64,000 bases of DNA from Flavicella marina (GCF_009193215.1 NZ_VYVA01000002.1:423587-487586); one strand, 5' to 3'. Positions 42,392 through 52,626 are shown, numbered from the stretch's first letter. Made by a program: numbers and translations. Notes: a model not told the origin generated them from the sequence alone.

Positions 42392-43075
42392 ATGGTTTTA
42401 GATATTATCAACGCTAAAATAAACGACTTCAAACAACATATTCAAGATACTGCTGAATACAAATCTCTTTTTAAATGGGATGCTTTAAAACAATTTCAAG
42501 ACAATTGGGATCTTAAAGCAGAAGATTTTAAAGAAATGTATGAAAATAGTTTTTCTAAAAATGTAGCTACGCGTCTTTGGGAAGGAGAAAATTTTTTCCC
42601 AAAACAAGCTATGTTGACCATGATAGACTATGATGAAGAGAAAGTTCGTGGAATGTTTAGAAATCTTTTAAATGAAGAAAAAGATTTGGAAGCCAGAATT
42701 GAATTCTTTGTATATGATTGTAATACCATTCGCAATCAAATATTAAAAACAAATCCAGAATTCAAACATCATTACCATGGTGATTATGCCATGATTTCTA
42801 TCTATTTAGCATTTCACTATCCACAGAAATATTCGATTTATAAGTACAATGAATTCAAGCAATTTATGGAAGCTGTAAAAAGCAAATCGATTCCGACTGA
42901 AAAAGAAATCACACGTTTTTTTAAAGTCATGAAAACTATCAATGTCTTAATTTCTAAAGATGAAGAATTATTAGCTATTCATAAAAAAATAAGAGAAATC
43001 AATAATTCTTACAAAGAAGAAAGTTTGCTACTCGCACAAGATTTTTACCATTGTAGCATAAAACTAGCACAATAA
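42392..43075 (+). CDS. Stand-alone McrB N-terminal-like protein
   Basis: A 227-residue protein. FKWDALKQFQDNWDLKAEDF, then HHYHGDYAMISIYLAFHYPQKYSIYKYNEFKQF in part, and the ending LLLAQDFYHC closely follow the N-terminal DNA-recognition-type region of McrB-like AAA GTPases from Bacteroidota (family resemblance from memory). The McrB NTPase domain is absent: there is no Walker A, and the gene ends in a strong terminator. No mcrC or nuclease is adjacent. It could be a lone DNA-binding relic, a solo regulator or a restriction-related accessory protein. Confidence 0.65.
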   Translation: MVLDIINAKINDFKQHIQDTAEYKSLFKWDALKQFQDNWDLKAEDFKEMYENSFSKNVATRLWEGENFFPKQAMLTMIDYDEEKVRGMFRNLLNEEKDLEARIEFFVYDCNTIRNQILKTNPEFKHHYHGDYAMISIYLAFHYPQKYSIYKYNEFKQFMEAVKSKSIPTEKEITRFFKVMKTINVLISKDEELLAIHKKIREINNSYKEESLLLAQDFYHCSIKLAQ

Positions 43076-43105
43076 AAAAAAGCGATCATAACGATCGCTT
43101 TTTTT
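43074..43105. terminator. Bidirectional terminator between convergent genes
   Basis: AAAAAAGCGATC and GATCGCTTTTTT form a perfect stem with a five-base loop. It ends the McrB-like gene on the plus strand and the 43-52 kb operon on the minus strand. Confidence 0.92.
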
Positions 43106-43107
43106 AT

Positions 43108-44028
43108 TTATTCTAACAAAAGTTGAATTTGAGCTTCAATAACTTTATTGTCTGTCTCTGCTTTATTTAAAGAAGTACCAAGTTTCATATCTGGCCTTTT
43201 GTGACCTATGTATGTTAGCCAAGCATCTTTCACAATCACTTGTTTCCGTTCAACTAGCTCCAAAACTTCAAAGCCATTTTTAAACGTATCAAAACAACTT
43301 TTATCACTGTTATCCAATCGCTGTAATTCTCCAAGAGCAATAAGTATTTGATTTGCAATCAACCAATGTCCCTCTTTATTCGGATGTACTCCATCAAGTG
43401 CAAATTTATAATAAGGGTTGTAAAATCGATTGTCAGCAATTTTTTGTTTCAAAGGAGTATGGATATCGATCACATTCCAATATTTAGTATACACATTACT
43501 CATCAGCCAGTCAGAATAAATATCCATAACATTGGCATAAGCCTCTCCTCCATCCTTATCGTAAATTGTGGGAGTAATATGTACCAACTCAATACCTTCT
43601 TTTTTCACCTTACTATCTAGCCAATTAATACCTTCTTTGTATTTCGAAAAAATCTTCTCGTCAAAAGGCAAATAAATACCATCATTTATGCCATAACAAG
43701 AAAAAATTAAATCTGGCTTGATCGCCTTTATCGTTTTTTTCAAACGATCTTGTAATTTAGGTCTTTCAAAACGACCATCAGCATGATTTTCTTCTGACAA
43801 ACCAGAAACCGTTTCACTAGGCAATCCTAAATTGATAAACTCAATTTTTCTTTCAGGATATTTTAAAATAAAATATGCTTCTAAATAATTTACATAATGA
43901 CCTGCATAGGTAATGCTATTTCCTAAAAAAAGGATTTTTTTAACATCTTTGGGTAAGTCATAGGTTTTCATTTGTCCATAAGAAATACAGACAAATAGTA
44001 CTAGGGGTAGAAATACTATTTTTTTCAT
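43108..44028 (-). CDS. SGNH/GDSL-family hydrolase, exported
   Basis: A 306-residue protein with a signal peptide (MKKIVFLPLVLFVCISYGQ). The SGNH blocks are visible: ILFLGNSITYAG (block I with the Ser), GLPSETVSG (Gly block), FSCYGINDGIY (Asn block) and DGVHPNKEGHW (block V with Asp and His). It is an esterase, such as a carbohydrate acetylesterase, acting in the periplasm. It is the last gene of the six-gene operon, two bases after the peroxidase gene. Confidence 0.9.
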   Translation of the reverse strand: MKKIVFLPLVLFVCISYGQMKTYDLPKDVKKILFLGNSITYAGHYVNYLEAYFILKYPERKIEFINLGLPSETVSGLSEENHADGRFERPKLQDRLKKTIKAIKPDLIFSCYGINDGIYLPFDEKIFSKYKEGINWLDSKVKKEGIELVHITPTIYDKDGGEAYANVMDIYSDWLMSNVYTKYWNVIDIHTPLKQKIADNRFYNPYYKFALDGVHPNKEGHWLIANQILIALGELQRLDNSDKSCFDTFKNGFEVLELVERKQVIVKDAWLTYIGHKRPDMKLGTSLNKAETDNKVIEAQIQLLLE

Positions 44029-44030
44029 AA

Positions 44031-45191
44031 TTAGTTAATATTTCCTCCTACAGGTAATCCACTTGGCACCTTTGAAGGAATTTCTTTATCAAATTTAATT
44101 GTGTTTAAAGTATTAAAGAAAGAAATAATTAACGACATATCCTTAGTTTTTATAGAAATATTTTTCACCAAAGAATCTAGCAATTGATTCGATATATTTG
44201 AATTTTCCGAATGTCCATTAGAAATATCTTCATAAAATTCAAGAACTTCTTCTAAGCTTTTAAACTTACCATTGTGCATATACGGTGCAGTATATCTTAA
44301 ATTACGCAACGAAGGTGTTCTGAAAGCAAAGGTACTATCTACTCCGAAGTCAACATTCATTATTTTTTTATTTTCTGGTACACTCAATACATGCAGTTTA
44401 TAATCAGACAACATCGGACCAGTATGGCAATTGACACATCCCACTTTTTTAAATAGCTCGAACCCCTCTTTTTCTCCTTCTGACATAGCAGCTTCATCCC
44501 CTCTCAAATACTGGTCAAATCTAGTGTTTGGAGTAATCAATGATCTTTCGAAACACGCGATGGCTTTTGCCATATTTTCTCTTGAAACTTTAGGACTGTT
44601 AGGAAATGCCTTTGAAAATTTCACCCGATATATTTCTATATTTTTTAGTCGCTTCACTACCTCTGCAACAATCTCTAACTCTGAAAAATTCTCACCACGC
44701 ATTTCTTCTAAAGACTCAATCGGAGCCAATGCCTGTTCCTCAAGACCATTTTTCCGAACATCCCAAAACATTGGTGCATGCTCAGGCTTGTAACTATATG
44801 TATTCTGAATTCCATTATAACCTGTATTTAATATGGTTTGTGAATTTCGTTTTACCAACGGAACATGATTCTCACTTGCAAACTTTCGATTTCTACTCAA
44901 ACCTACACCCCCAACACCTATTGACAAATCTATACCTTCAGCATATCCAAAATCAGGATGATGACAGCTTGCACAGGCCACATCTTTATCTCCTGATAGT
45001 ATCGGGTCATAAAAAAGCAACCTTCCCAATGCTATTTTAGCAGGATTAGGTAAGTTATTCTTAGGGTGAACCACTTTCATGGGCAGTGGTTTATATGTTA
45101 AAATAGTACTACTCTTTTGCTTTCTCTCAGGTGATGTACACGAAATCAATAAAATAAACAAAATTATGAATAAAACACTATTTACTTTCAT
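44031..45191 (-). CDS. Di-heme cytochrome c peroxidase/MauG-like lipoprotein
   Basis: A 386-residue protein with a lipoprotein signal (SVLFIILFILLISC, Cys at about residue 18). It has two c-type heme motifs, CASCHHPDFGYAEG and CVNCHTGPML, in the positions typical of bacterial cytochrome c peroxidase/MauG. The segments NSQTILNTGYN, LRNLRYTAPYMHNGKFKSLEEVLEFY and RGDEAAMSEGEKEGFELF also fit. It could reduce H2O2 or oxidise an organic substrate in the periplasm. Together with the neighbouring cytochrome-domain protein it forms the redox part of the operon. Confidence 0.92.
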   Translation of the reverse strand: MKVNSVLFIILFILLISCTSPERKQKSSTILTYKPLPMKVVHPKNNLPNPAKIALGRLLFYDPILSGDKDVACASCHHPDFGYAEGIDLSIGVGGVGLSRNRKFASENHVPLVKRNSQTILNTGYNGIQNTYSYKPEHAPMFWDVRKNGLEEQALAPIESLEEMRGENFSELEIVAEVVKRLKNIEIYRVKFSKAFPNSPKVSRENMAKAIACFERSLITPNTRFDQYLRGDEAAMSEGEKEGFELFKKVGCVNCHTGPMLSDYKLHVLSVPENKKIMNVDFGVDSTFAFRTPSLRNLRYTAPYMHNGKFKSLEEVLEFYEDISNGHSENSNISNQLLDSLVKNISIKTKDMSLIISFFNTLNTIKFDKEIPSKVPSGLPVGGNIN

Positions 45192-45194
45192 AAC

Positions 45195-46574
45195 TTACAC
45201 ACCTGAAATAAATTGAACCGTCGGCATTTCTTCATTAGAAGTATTGATCTCGTCTTTTGTAAAATTCGTTTGCCACAGGTATACTCTTTTAAGTGATTCC
45301 ATTTTTATTAAATATGGAATACACTTCTTCGAAACATTGGTTTTAAAAAGGTTCAGACTTTTTATTGCCATGTTTTTACTCAAGTATTCAATCGACTTAT
45401 CTGAAATGTTATTATTTTGAACCGCTAATTTTTGAATATGCTCAAATTCAGCAAGGATTTGCACTGCTTCATCTGAAACAAAATTCTCCTCTAAACTCAA
45501 CCAAAGAACGTTTGATTTGACCTCTGATAGCATTTTAATCTTTTTCAAAAGCAATTCTTCTGATGTTGCACTAGAAGGAGGTAGAACTACATCATATAAA
45601 TTCGATTCAAAAACCAGTTCTCTAAAAACAAACCCTTCGTCTTTTAATTTCAGCATGAGCGTTTTATCAACCATTGCAACATTTGGCAATTTATCTCCAA
45701 TACTTTTGGCATCAAGTCCCAGAAAAGAACTTGCAATTTCTATTTGCTTCTCAGAGCTTTCTACCTCCGAGATTTTTTTTGAGAAATCTGCACCTCCTTC
45801 ATTTATCCAAAAAGCTACTATTTCTTTTTCTTCATCTGTCAACCCTGGTTTTCCTTCCGGAGGCATAAATTTTTTATCATGTGGATCGAGCAAAACCCTC
45901 TTATAAAGCTCTGAGGTTGCAGCATTTCCGGCAACAATGGTATTTCCATGCTTCCCTCCTGTAAATATTGAAATAGAATCTTTCAAAGAAAGCTCTCCTT
46001 TCAATTTTGATTCATTGTGACAGCTCAAACACTTTTCTTTTAATATTGGCTCTACTAAATGGCCATATAGCTGAGCCTCATTAACATCATTTACTGGCTG
46101 CAAGACAATTTTTACAGGTCTACCAATCGGTGCGTATTCTAATAGATATTCGCTTCCGTGTGTTAAATTTCCGCCTAAATGTCCAGTAACACTGATACAA
46201 ATAACAACAAGTACACTCAGTAAAACATGGACATTTGATTGATTCATAAATCTTAGGTTTAAAATGTTTTGTTTTAAAACCCAAGCTACCAATGAAACAA
46301 CTATCGTTGTCACTGCAAACCAGAAATGCTGATCTAACATCTCAACACTATACCCGCCACTTAATGAAAGCATATACCCCAAAACACTAGCTGCAATTGC
46401 CCCTAATGTACCAAGTAATAGAGCGAATGAAATTGCTTTATCAAATTCATTTATTTTTTTCCATCTCGCATAGATTTCCAAGATAAAAGCAAATAATAAA
46501 AAACCTATAGGTAAATGGACAAGTAAAGGGTGAAACCTCCCTAGAAAAATCACAAAATCTGGCACTTCAAACAT
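45195..46574 (-). CDS. DUF2231-like membrane protein with planctomycete-type cytochrome c domain and LRR-like tail
   Basis: A 459-residue protein. The N-terminus has four to five membrane helices (residues about 10-145, FHPLLVHLPIGFLLFAFILE resembling DUF2231). A single CxxCH heme motif (EPILKEKCLSCHNESKLKG) follows in a PSCyt1-type domain with KRVLLDPHDKKFMPPEGKPGLTDEEK (in part). The C-terminal 120 residues have leucine-rich spacing (QKLAVQNNNISDKSIEYLSKN). It is a membrane-anchored periplasmic cytochrome-like protein, probably an electron carrier. It is 22 bases downstream of the NHL gene and three bases upstream of the peroxidase gene. Confidence 0.85.
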   Translation of the reverse strand: MFEVPDFVIFLGRFHPLLVHLPIGFLLFAFILEIYARWKKINEFDKAISFALLLGTLGAIAASVLGYMLSLSGGYSVEMLDQHFWFAVTTIVVSLVAWVLKQNILNLRFMNQSNVHVLLSVLVVICISVTGHLGGNLTHGSEYLLEYAPIGRPVKIVLQPVNDVNEAQLYGHLVEPILKEKCLSCHNESKLKGELSLKDSISIFTGGKHGNTIVAGNAATSELYKRVLLDPHDKKFMPPEGKPGLTDEEKEIVAFWINEGGADFSKKISEVESSEKQIEIASSFLGLDAKSIGDKLPNVAMVDKTLMLKLKDEGFVFRELVFESNLYDVVLPPSSATSEELLLKKIKMLSEVKSNVLWLSLEENFVSDEAVQILAEFEHIQKLAVQNNNISDKSIEYLSKNMAIKSLNLFKTNVSKKCIPYLIKMESLKRVYLWQTNFTKDEINTSNEEMPTVQFISGV

Positions 46575-46596
46575 TTTATATAAATTTTACTTGTTC

Positions 46597-47706
46597 TTAA
46601 ATTCTCTCCAATTTTAATGGAGGTGTTTTATTAGCATTCCATTGACAGACATATATGTTTTTATCATTATCAATGCAAACATCGTGACCATGAGAAATTG
46701 GTCGCTCTTTTAGTTGATACGTTTTTTGCAGCGCTCCATCAACATATATAGGTGCGGTAGCTCCTGGATTAGAAACCACTTTGTCTCCTTCTAAAATCGT
46801 TACAAATCCTGTAGGTTCTTTCCAAGAAGTCCTTCCAACTTCGGGCTGAGACCAACAAACACCAGCATATAAATTATCGCCATCAAAGACGGGTCTACAT
46901 ACCTGCATATTAGGTAGATGTAAAGTTTTTACATACGTACCATCCAGTGTAAACCATTTAAAACTAGCTTGATTTCTAGAGGTTACAACCACCATAGGGT
47001 TCGATTTATCTCTGTAATCAATAGCAACCCCATGGGCACTTTCAATTCGGTAATTTTTATCTGTATTGTCACTACCTCCCCAATGTCTAATATACTTACC
47101 ATTTGCATCGTATTGTAGCACTCTGCTCATTCCATATCCATCTGCTACATAAATATCTCCATTGGGCCCTACCGCAGTTTCCGTTGGACAAAAAGACTCT
47201 CCTGGTTTGTAAACGCCAATGGTAACTGGATGGCCAATATCAAAAACAACTCTTCCGTCAAGTGTTGTTTTACTAACACGTCCATTGTGTTTTATCCATT
47301 TACCGGATTTATCTAAATACCAGCCTGAATCTGCCAAAAACAAAAATTCATCACCCCCTTCATCTGAAATTGTCAATCCATGCCCCCCAGGGTACGCTGT
47401 TCCCCAAGTATCAATCACTTTTCCTGATTTATCGAATATGATAATATTATTGTCTGTATGGTCTCCAATCATTATAAGTCTACCCTTGCTATCCATTTGC
47501 ATTTCATGACAGTTGAGCAACGGAGTGTGTATTGAACTCATCTGAGCCCAATCACGAATCAATTTGTATTGATAATCACCATGTCCTAGAATAATTTCTT
47601 TTTCTATTGGCTTTTTCATTATGTGAAAACCAAATGTCGGTGTTGCAGCCATAGCTATACCCGCCAAACTAGATTTTTTAATAAAATTTCTTCTCGAGTT
47701 ATCCAT
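46597..47706 (-). CDS. NHL-repeat beta-propeller protein, Tat-exported
   Basis: A 369-residue protein with a twin-arginine signal (SRRNFIKKSSLAGIAMAA). NHL-type repeats follow (GHGLTISDEGGDEFLFLAD in part, SFCPTETAVGPNGDIYVADGYG, ISHGHDVCIDNDKNIYVCQWN). A six-bladed propeller like peptidyl-alpha-hydroxyglycine lyase or SMP-30/regucalcin types is expected. The substrate is unknown. Tat export suggests cytoplasmic folding, perhaps with a metal. It is 21 bases from the DUF1501 gene upstream in the same operon. Confidence 0.85.
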   Translation of the reverse strand: MDNSRRNFIKKSSLAGIAMAATPTFGFHIMKKPIEKEIILGHGDYQYKLIRDWAQMSSIHTPLLNCHEMQMDSKGRLIMIGDHTDNNIIIFDKSGKVIDTWGTAYPGGHGLTISDEGGDEFLFLADSGWYLDKSGKWIKHNGRVSKTTLDGRVVFDIGHPVTIGVYKPGESFCPTETAVGPNGDIYVADGYGMSRVLQYDANGKYIRHWGGSDNTDKNYRIESAHGVAIDYRDKSNPMVVVTSRNQASFKWFTLDGTYVKTLHLPNMQVCRPVFDGDNLYAGVCWSQPEVGRTSWKEPTGFVTILEGDKVVSNPGATAPIYVDGALQKTYQLKERPISHGHDVCIDNDKNIYVCQWNANKTPPLKLERI

Positions 47707-47727
47707 GAATATTTTGTTTAGTTAGTT

Positions 47728-49245
47728 TTAAGTTAAAAGATCATTAACCACTTTCCCGTGTACATCTGTCAATCGGTACCTTCTTCCTTGGTGTTTAAAA
47801 GTCAATCGTTCGTGATCGATACCGAACAAATGCATTAAAGTAGCGTGAAAATCATGTACATGAACCGGATCTTTTACCACATTATAACTAAAATCATCAG
47901 TTTCTCCGTAGGTAAACCCAGGTTTGATTCCCGCTCCTGCCATGAACATAGTAAAAGCCTTTGGATGGTGATCACGACCATAATTATCTGAGGTTAATTG
48001 ACCTTGAGAATAGACAGTTCTACCAAATTCACCACCCCAAATCAACAAGGTATCTTCAAACATACCACGTTGTTTCAAATCTTTTATCAATGCCGCATTT
48101 GCTTGATCTGTATTTTTTGATTGATTTTTTACTCCCCAAGGACAACCAATATGTTGATCCCATCCTTGGTGATACAATTGCACAAACTTGACCCCTTTTT
48201 CTAATAATTTTCTTGCCATCAAACAATTTGCGGCATAGGTACCCGGATCTCGGCTATCTTTCCCATATAGTTCAAAAATATGCTCTGGCTCATCAGATAT
48301 ATCGGTTACTTCTGGTACAGATGTCTGCATTTTAAATGCCATTTCATACTGAGCCATTCTTGCTTGTATCTCAGGATCTCCATACGAATCGTTTTGCAAA
48401 TCATTCAAATGATTCAAATAATCCAACATATTTCGTCTGTCATTTCCATCGTAATTTTCAGGATCACTTAAGTAAAGTACCGGATCTTTACCACTTCTAA
48501 ATTGAACTCCTTGATGCTCTGTCGGTAAAAATCCATTTCCCCAAAGACTTGCGTTCAAAGGTTGTCCTTTACCGTTTTTAGAAATTAAAGTAATAAATGT
48601 TGGTAAGTTCTCATTATCAGACCCCAAACCATAACTTAACCAAGAGCCTATCGCTGGTCTACCCGGCAATTGATGTCCGGTTTGCATAAATGTTATCGCA
48701 GGCGTATGGTTGATTTGATCGGTTTGCATAGATTTTACAAAACACAAATCATCAACAACTTCAGATAAATAAGGCATCACGTCACTTACCCATGCTCTTG
48801 ACTCTCCATATTGTTTGAAATTAAAAGATGAAGGAGCTACAGGAAGCGTACTCTGACTTCCACTCATCCCGGTCAAACGCTGTCCTCCGATAACTGATTC
48901 TGGAAGTTCTTTACCGAACATATCAGACAATTTGGGTTTGTAATCAAACAAATCCAACTGTGATGGTCCTCCACTTTGAAACAAATAAATAATTCGTTTT
49001 GCTTTTGGTAAATGATGAGGGAGTCCGAGTCTATTCTTGTTGTAAACTTTTAACAAATCCTCATCTGATGTGCTTGCTTTTATATTTGCCCATAATTTTT
49101 CAGTACCTAATAAACTACCTAAAGCCATTGCACCTAAACCTAAAGACGTATTTTTCAAAAAATGTCTTCTATCAATTTGTCTTTCTATTTGTTGCAAATC
49201 TTTATTGTTAGATTTCAACTTATTATGTTCATGACTGTTACACAT
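47728..49245 (-). CDS. DUF1501 protein (sulfatase/phosphatase-fold), Tat-exported
   Basis: A 505-residue protein. A Tat signal sits near residue 27 (DRRHFLKNTSLGLGAMALGS), followed by the DUF1501 body: KRIIYLFQSGGPSQLDLFDYKP, QTDQINHTPAITFMQTG, WGGEFGRTVYSQG and RDHHPKAFTMFMAGAG. DUF1501 proteins have the alkaline-phosphatase superfamily fold, but their activity is not established. The pairing with a DUF1549/DUF1553 gene directly upstream is the standard arrangement in Planctomycetes and Verrucomicrobia and is seen in some Flavobacteriaceae. Confidence 0.93.
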   Translation of the reverse strand: MCNSHEHNKLKSNNKDLQQIERQIDRRHFLKNTSLGLGAMALGSLLGTEKLWANIKASTSDEDLLKVYNKNRLGLPHHLPKAKRIIYLFQSGGPSQLDLFDYKPKLSDMFGKELPESVIGGQRLTGMSGSQSTLPVAPSSFNFKQYGESRAWVSDVMPYLSEVVDDLCFVKSMQTDQINHTPAITFMQTGHQLPGRPAIGSWLSYGLGSDNENLPTFITLISKNGKGQPLNASLWGNGFLPTEHQGVQFRSGKDPVLYLSDPENYDGNDRRNMLDYLNHLNDLQNDSYGDPEIQARMAQYEMAFKMQTSVPEVTDISDEPEHIFELYGKDSRDPGTYAANCLMARKLLEKGVKFVQLYHQGWDQHIGCPWGVKNQSKNTDQANAALIKDLKQRGMFEDTLLIWGGEFGRTVYSQGQLTSDNYGRDHHPKAFTMFMAGAGIKPGFTYGETDDFSYNVVKDPVHVHDFHATLMHLFGIDHERLTFKHQGRRYRLTDVHGKVVNDLLT

Positions 49246-49266
49246 TGTTTCTTAAATTTTATGCTA

Positions 49267-52200
49267 TTAACGTTTGGTAATACTGGCATCAGAATTCATT
49301 ATCGTACTGGCCACAACAGCATTGGCAGCTACAAGTGCTTGATCATCTGAGTTATTGACTCTAAACTCACCTGTATTTAACCATCCCTTTGCTTTGCCTG
49401 GTTGTGCTTTAAATTTCTGATACTCTACTTCTTGTAATTTTGACAACACTTGCAATTCTTTGTTTGAAATAGTTCTTCCAGTTAACTTCCTAAAAGCCAT
49501 TTTTATTCCATTTTCAATACTAGAAGCATCTGCTATCTGTTTTCCTAATACGCGCGAAGCCTCTACATAGGTTGGATCATTCAGTACTACCAATGCTTGC
49601 AATGGAGTATTCGTTTTTTGTCTTCTAGAGGTGCACAAATCTCTTGTTGGTGCGTCAAACGTTGCAATGGTTGGATTCGGTACGGTTCTTTTCCAAATTG
49701 TATACATACTTCTTCTATACAAACCTTCTAAACCATCTCTTACATAAGTACCTCCGTTCACTTTCCAGAGCCCTTCTGGTTGATAGGGCCTCACACTTTC
49801 ACCACCTATTTTATCATCCAACAATCCAGAAGCAAACAAAGCATTGTCTCGTAACATTTCTCCAGACAACCTGCCTGATGGACCTCGTGCGAGTAGTTCA
49901 TTTTTATCATCAATTTCTAACAATTTTTCAGTAACAACAGAGCTTTGCTGATAGGTGTTCGACAACATTATTGTTTTATGCAATTGTTTTACATCCCAAC
50001 CTGATTCAATAAAAGTAACCGCCAACCAATCTAATAATTTTGGATGTGTTGGAATCTCACCTTGATTTCCAAAATCTTCTGAAGTATTTACTATTCCTCT
50101 ACCGAAGATATTTTGCCAATATCTATTAACTGCCACACGTGCTGTTAACGGATTTTCCTTATCCACAATCCATTGTGCCAATCCAATTCTATTCTTTGGT
50201 AATTTCTCACTCATTGGAAATATACGTTCAGGAGCATTTGGATATACTTTTTCCTTATAAGAATCATATTGTCCCCTATCTAGAACATAGGCCTGACGAG
50301 GCACTGAACGTTCTTTCATTACCATAATTTGTTTTATGGGGTCGATACTATCTACCAAGACCAAACGATCTTTCTCTAATTGTTTCAGTACTTTTTTAAA
50401 CGGTTTCGAAAGAACAGACAAATAATAGTTTTGCAACATTTCTTTTTGATACTCATTTAGGTCTGAAACCGGTGATTCAACTACTTTTCTTAACTCATTT
50501 TGATTAGCAATCTGAAGCACTTCTATTTCAGTCAACTCTTTGTCAAAAACCAATAAATCGTCTACAGTAGCCCCTTTTATTCCTTTTCCTCTCCACACAG
50601 CTCCCACACGCAATCCTGGTTCTATTTTAGGACTCTTTTCACCATACAATTGCAGTTCATGAAAGATGATGTCTTTATATAGATTGTCAAAATGTGTGAT
50701 GGTTTGTAGTTTATTTCCATTCATGTAAATAGAGACACCATTCGCACTACTCGAACCATCGTAGGTCATGGTTAATTGCACCCATTTTTCTTTCGGAATT
50801 TCCTTTAAGGATTCAACAACAATTGCGTTATCGGGATATACATGTGCTAACAATACCTCAATTTTATTATCTTTTATTTTGAGGTGGTAACCTCTAAAAC
50901 TATGCAATTCAGGGCTGTTCATTTTATGAAAAACAACTCCTGTTTCTAAATCCTTCGGAACAAAAACTTCAATCCCGATACTAAAGGGCTGATTTCTCTG
51001 ATAAACACCTATATGATCAAGGTCTAACCATGTATCACCATCCAAATGCAAACCTTTTCCCGATTTACCTTTTTTTAACACGACTGGCTCATTATCAGCA
51101 AATTGCTGTCTCACACGAACATTATTGTTCCTGTTTCCTCCAATTCTATTTACCAGTTTCGAATTGTTAAAATCAAAATACGCCACCAAATCATTTGGTT
51201 TTTTATCAACCGAAATTAAATTATAGTTGCCTTTTGCAATCCATTTGTTTGCATTCTTTAACTCATTATCTTTAACAGAACCTAAATTGTTTTCAGTCTC
51301 TCCAACAATAGTTTCTAGATATGCAATAACTTCTTCTTGCTTTTTCGTTGGCAATAGCATCGCCGGCACTGGAGTAGCCTTATCCCAAGGAATAAGTCCC
51401 GTCTCATCAACATTATTGAAAAAGCTATACATTTCGTAATAATCTTTTTGAGAAATAGGATCGTATTTATGATCGTGACATTTTGCACAGGCATACGAAA
51501 GACCCAATATTCCTTGACTTACGGTGGCAGTTCTATCTGCTACATATTCAGAACGGAATTCCTCATCAATGATACCGCCTTCTATATTTTGTGGGTGTAA
51601 ACGGTTAAAAGTAGTAGCAAGTTTTTGCTCTTTCGTAGCATTTTCAAACATATCTCCTGCCAATTGCCAAGTTAAAAACTGATCGTAAGGCATGTTATTG
51701 TTAAAAGCATCTATCACCCAGTCTCTCCAAGGAGATGTATCTCGATAAGGGTCTACACTGTAACCATGTGTGTCTGCATACCTAGCAACATCCATCCAGT
51801 CTAAAGCCATTCTTTCACCATAATGAGAGGAAGACAACAAACGATCCAGCTGTTTCTCAAAAGCATTTTCTGATTTGTCATTTAAAAAACTAATCAATTC
51901 TTCTTCAGTTGGTGGTAAACCTGTTAAATCAAAAGAAGCTCTTCTCAATAATATTTCTTTATCTGCTTTTCTGGAAGGTTCTAAATTGAGCCTTTCTAAT
52001 TTGGCTACAACAAAATTATCTATAGGCGAAGCAACATTATTTTTGTTCTTAACTTCAGGAACACTCGGTTTCTCCGGAGCAACAAAAGCCCAATGGTCTT
52101 TATACTCCGCACCTTGATCAATCCATTTAATCAAAACGGCTTTTTCTTTTGCAGTTAATGACAAATGTGATTCGGGTGTTGGCATCACATAATCTTTATT

Positions 52201-52515
52201 GTTTGTCAATATTCTCTTTACCAATTCACTTTTTGATGGTGACTTTGGTACGATAGCGTATTTCCCTGGGCTTTCTGGTAATTCACCATAGGCAGTTTCT
52301 GCTTTGTGCAATTGCAATCCTGCATAGATTTTAGCATCATCAGGTCCATGACATAAAAAGCACTTATCCGACAGTATCGGTTTTACATCTATATTGTAAT
52401 CTAATTTTGTTGTTATTGATTCGTACTCTTCTGCTACCGAATCTGGAAGATCAAGACCACAAGAAGTAACAAATACACAGAAAAATAATAAGAAAGGTAA
52501 TTTATTGTTCATCAT
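49267..52515 (-). CDS. PSCyt1-DUF1549-LamG-DUF1553 lipoprotein
   Basis: A 1082-residue protein. The signal peptide is lipoprotein-type ([14 protein letters not shown], Cys near residue 19); the ATG at 52515 or 52512 is preferred to the open frame at 52593. Domains in order: cytochrome c motif CFLCHG (PSCyt1) near residue 50, DUF1549 ([20 protein letters not shown], with [14 protein letters not shown], a second CxxCH), a LamG/concanavalin-like domain (about 440-660) and DUF1553 ([20 protein letters not shown], then [20 protein letters not shown]). Function is unproven; it is thought to take part in extracytoplasmic breakdown of complex molecules. It is the first gene of the operon, facing an AraC regulator. 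Confidence 0.93.
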   Translation of the reverse strand: MMNNKLPFLLFFCVFVTSCGLDLPDSVAEEYESITTKLDYNIDVKPILSDKCFLCHGPDDAKIYAGLQLHKAETAYGELPESPGKYAIVPKSPSKSELVKRILTNNKDYVMPTPESHLSLTAKEKAVLIKWIDQGAEYKDHWAFVAPEKPSVPEVKNKNNVASPIDNFVVAKLERLNLEPSRKADKEILLRRASFDLTGLPPTEEELISFLNDKSENAFEKQLDRLLSSSHYGERMALDWMDVARYADTHGYSVDPYRDTSPWRDWVIDAFNNNMPYDQFLTWQLAGDMFENATKEQKLATTFNRLHPQNIEGGIIDEEFRSEYVADRTATVSQGILGLSYACAKCHDHKYDPISQKDYYEMYSFFNNVDETGLIPWDKATPVPAMLLPTKKQEEVIAYLETIVGETENNLGSVKDNELKNANKWIAKGNYNLISVDKKPNDLVAYFDFNNSKLVNRIGGNRNNNVRVRQQFADNEPVVLKKGKSGKGLHLDGDTWLDLDHIGVYQRNQPFSIGIEVFVPKDLETGVVFHKMNSPELHSFRGYHLKIKDNKIEVLLAHVYPDNAIVVESLKEIPKEKWVQLTMTYDGSSSANGVSIYMNGNKLQTITHFDNLYKDIIFHELQLYGEKSPKIEPGLRVGAVWRGKGIKGATVDDLLVFDKELTEIEVLQIANQNELRKVVESPVSDLNEYQKEMLQNYYLSVLSKPFKKVLKQLEKDRLVLVDSIDPIKQIMVMKERSVPRQAYVLDRGQYDSYKEKVYPNAPERIFPMSEKLPKNRIGLAQWIVDKENPLTARVAVNRYWQNIFGRGIVNTSEDFGNQGEIPTHPKLLDWLAVTFIESGWDVKQLHKTIMLSNTYQQSSVVTEKLLEIDDKNELLARGPSGRLSGEMLRDNALFASGLLDDKIGGESVRPYQPEGLWKVNGGTYVRDGLEGLYRRSMYTIWKRTVPNPTIATFDAPTRDLCTSRRQKTNTPLQALVVLNDPTYVEASRVLGKQIADASSIENGIKMAFRKLTGRTISNKELQVLSKLQEVEYQKFKAQPGKAKGWLNTGEFRVNNSDDQALVAANAVVASTIMNSDASITKR

Positions 52516-52534
52516 TGGTTCAAATAGTATGCTA

Positions 52535-52542
52535 CAAAAATA
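52535..52542 (-). promoter_or_regulatory. -7 promoter element of the six-gene operon
   Basis: On the minus strand it reads TATTTTTG, an exact match 20 bases before the ATG at 52515. Confidence 0.45.
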
Positions 52543-52576
52543 AAACGCAATACAGCCGATTGAATAAAAAATATCT

Positions 52577-52626
52577 GACAAAAAAATAGACAAAACCGAC
52601 TTTTTACTATATTTACACTAGACAAA
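52577..52626. promoter_or_regulatory. Candidate AraC-type binding site: GACAAA direct repeats
   Basis: GACAAA occurs at 52577, 52589 and 52621 (all plus strand), with the longer TAGACAAA at 52587-52594 and 52619-52626. Spacings are 12 and 32 bases. Direct repeats in a divergent regulator/operon gap are the expected layout of an AraC-family site. This is sequence pattern only. Confidence 0.35.

Noticed and set aside
44431..45040. Plus-strand frames of 120 and 144 codons opposite the peroxidase gene
   Set aside because: They are shadows of a gene with intact heme motifs; composition is Ser/Phe-rich as expected for antisense frames.
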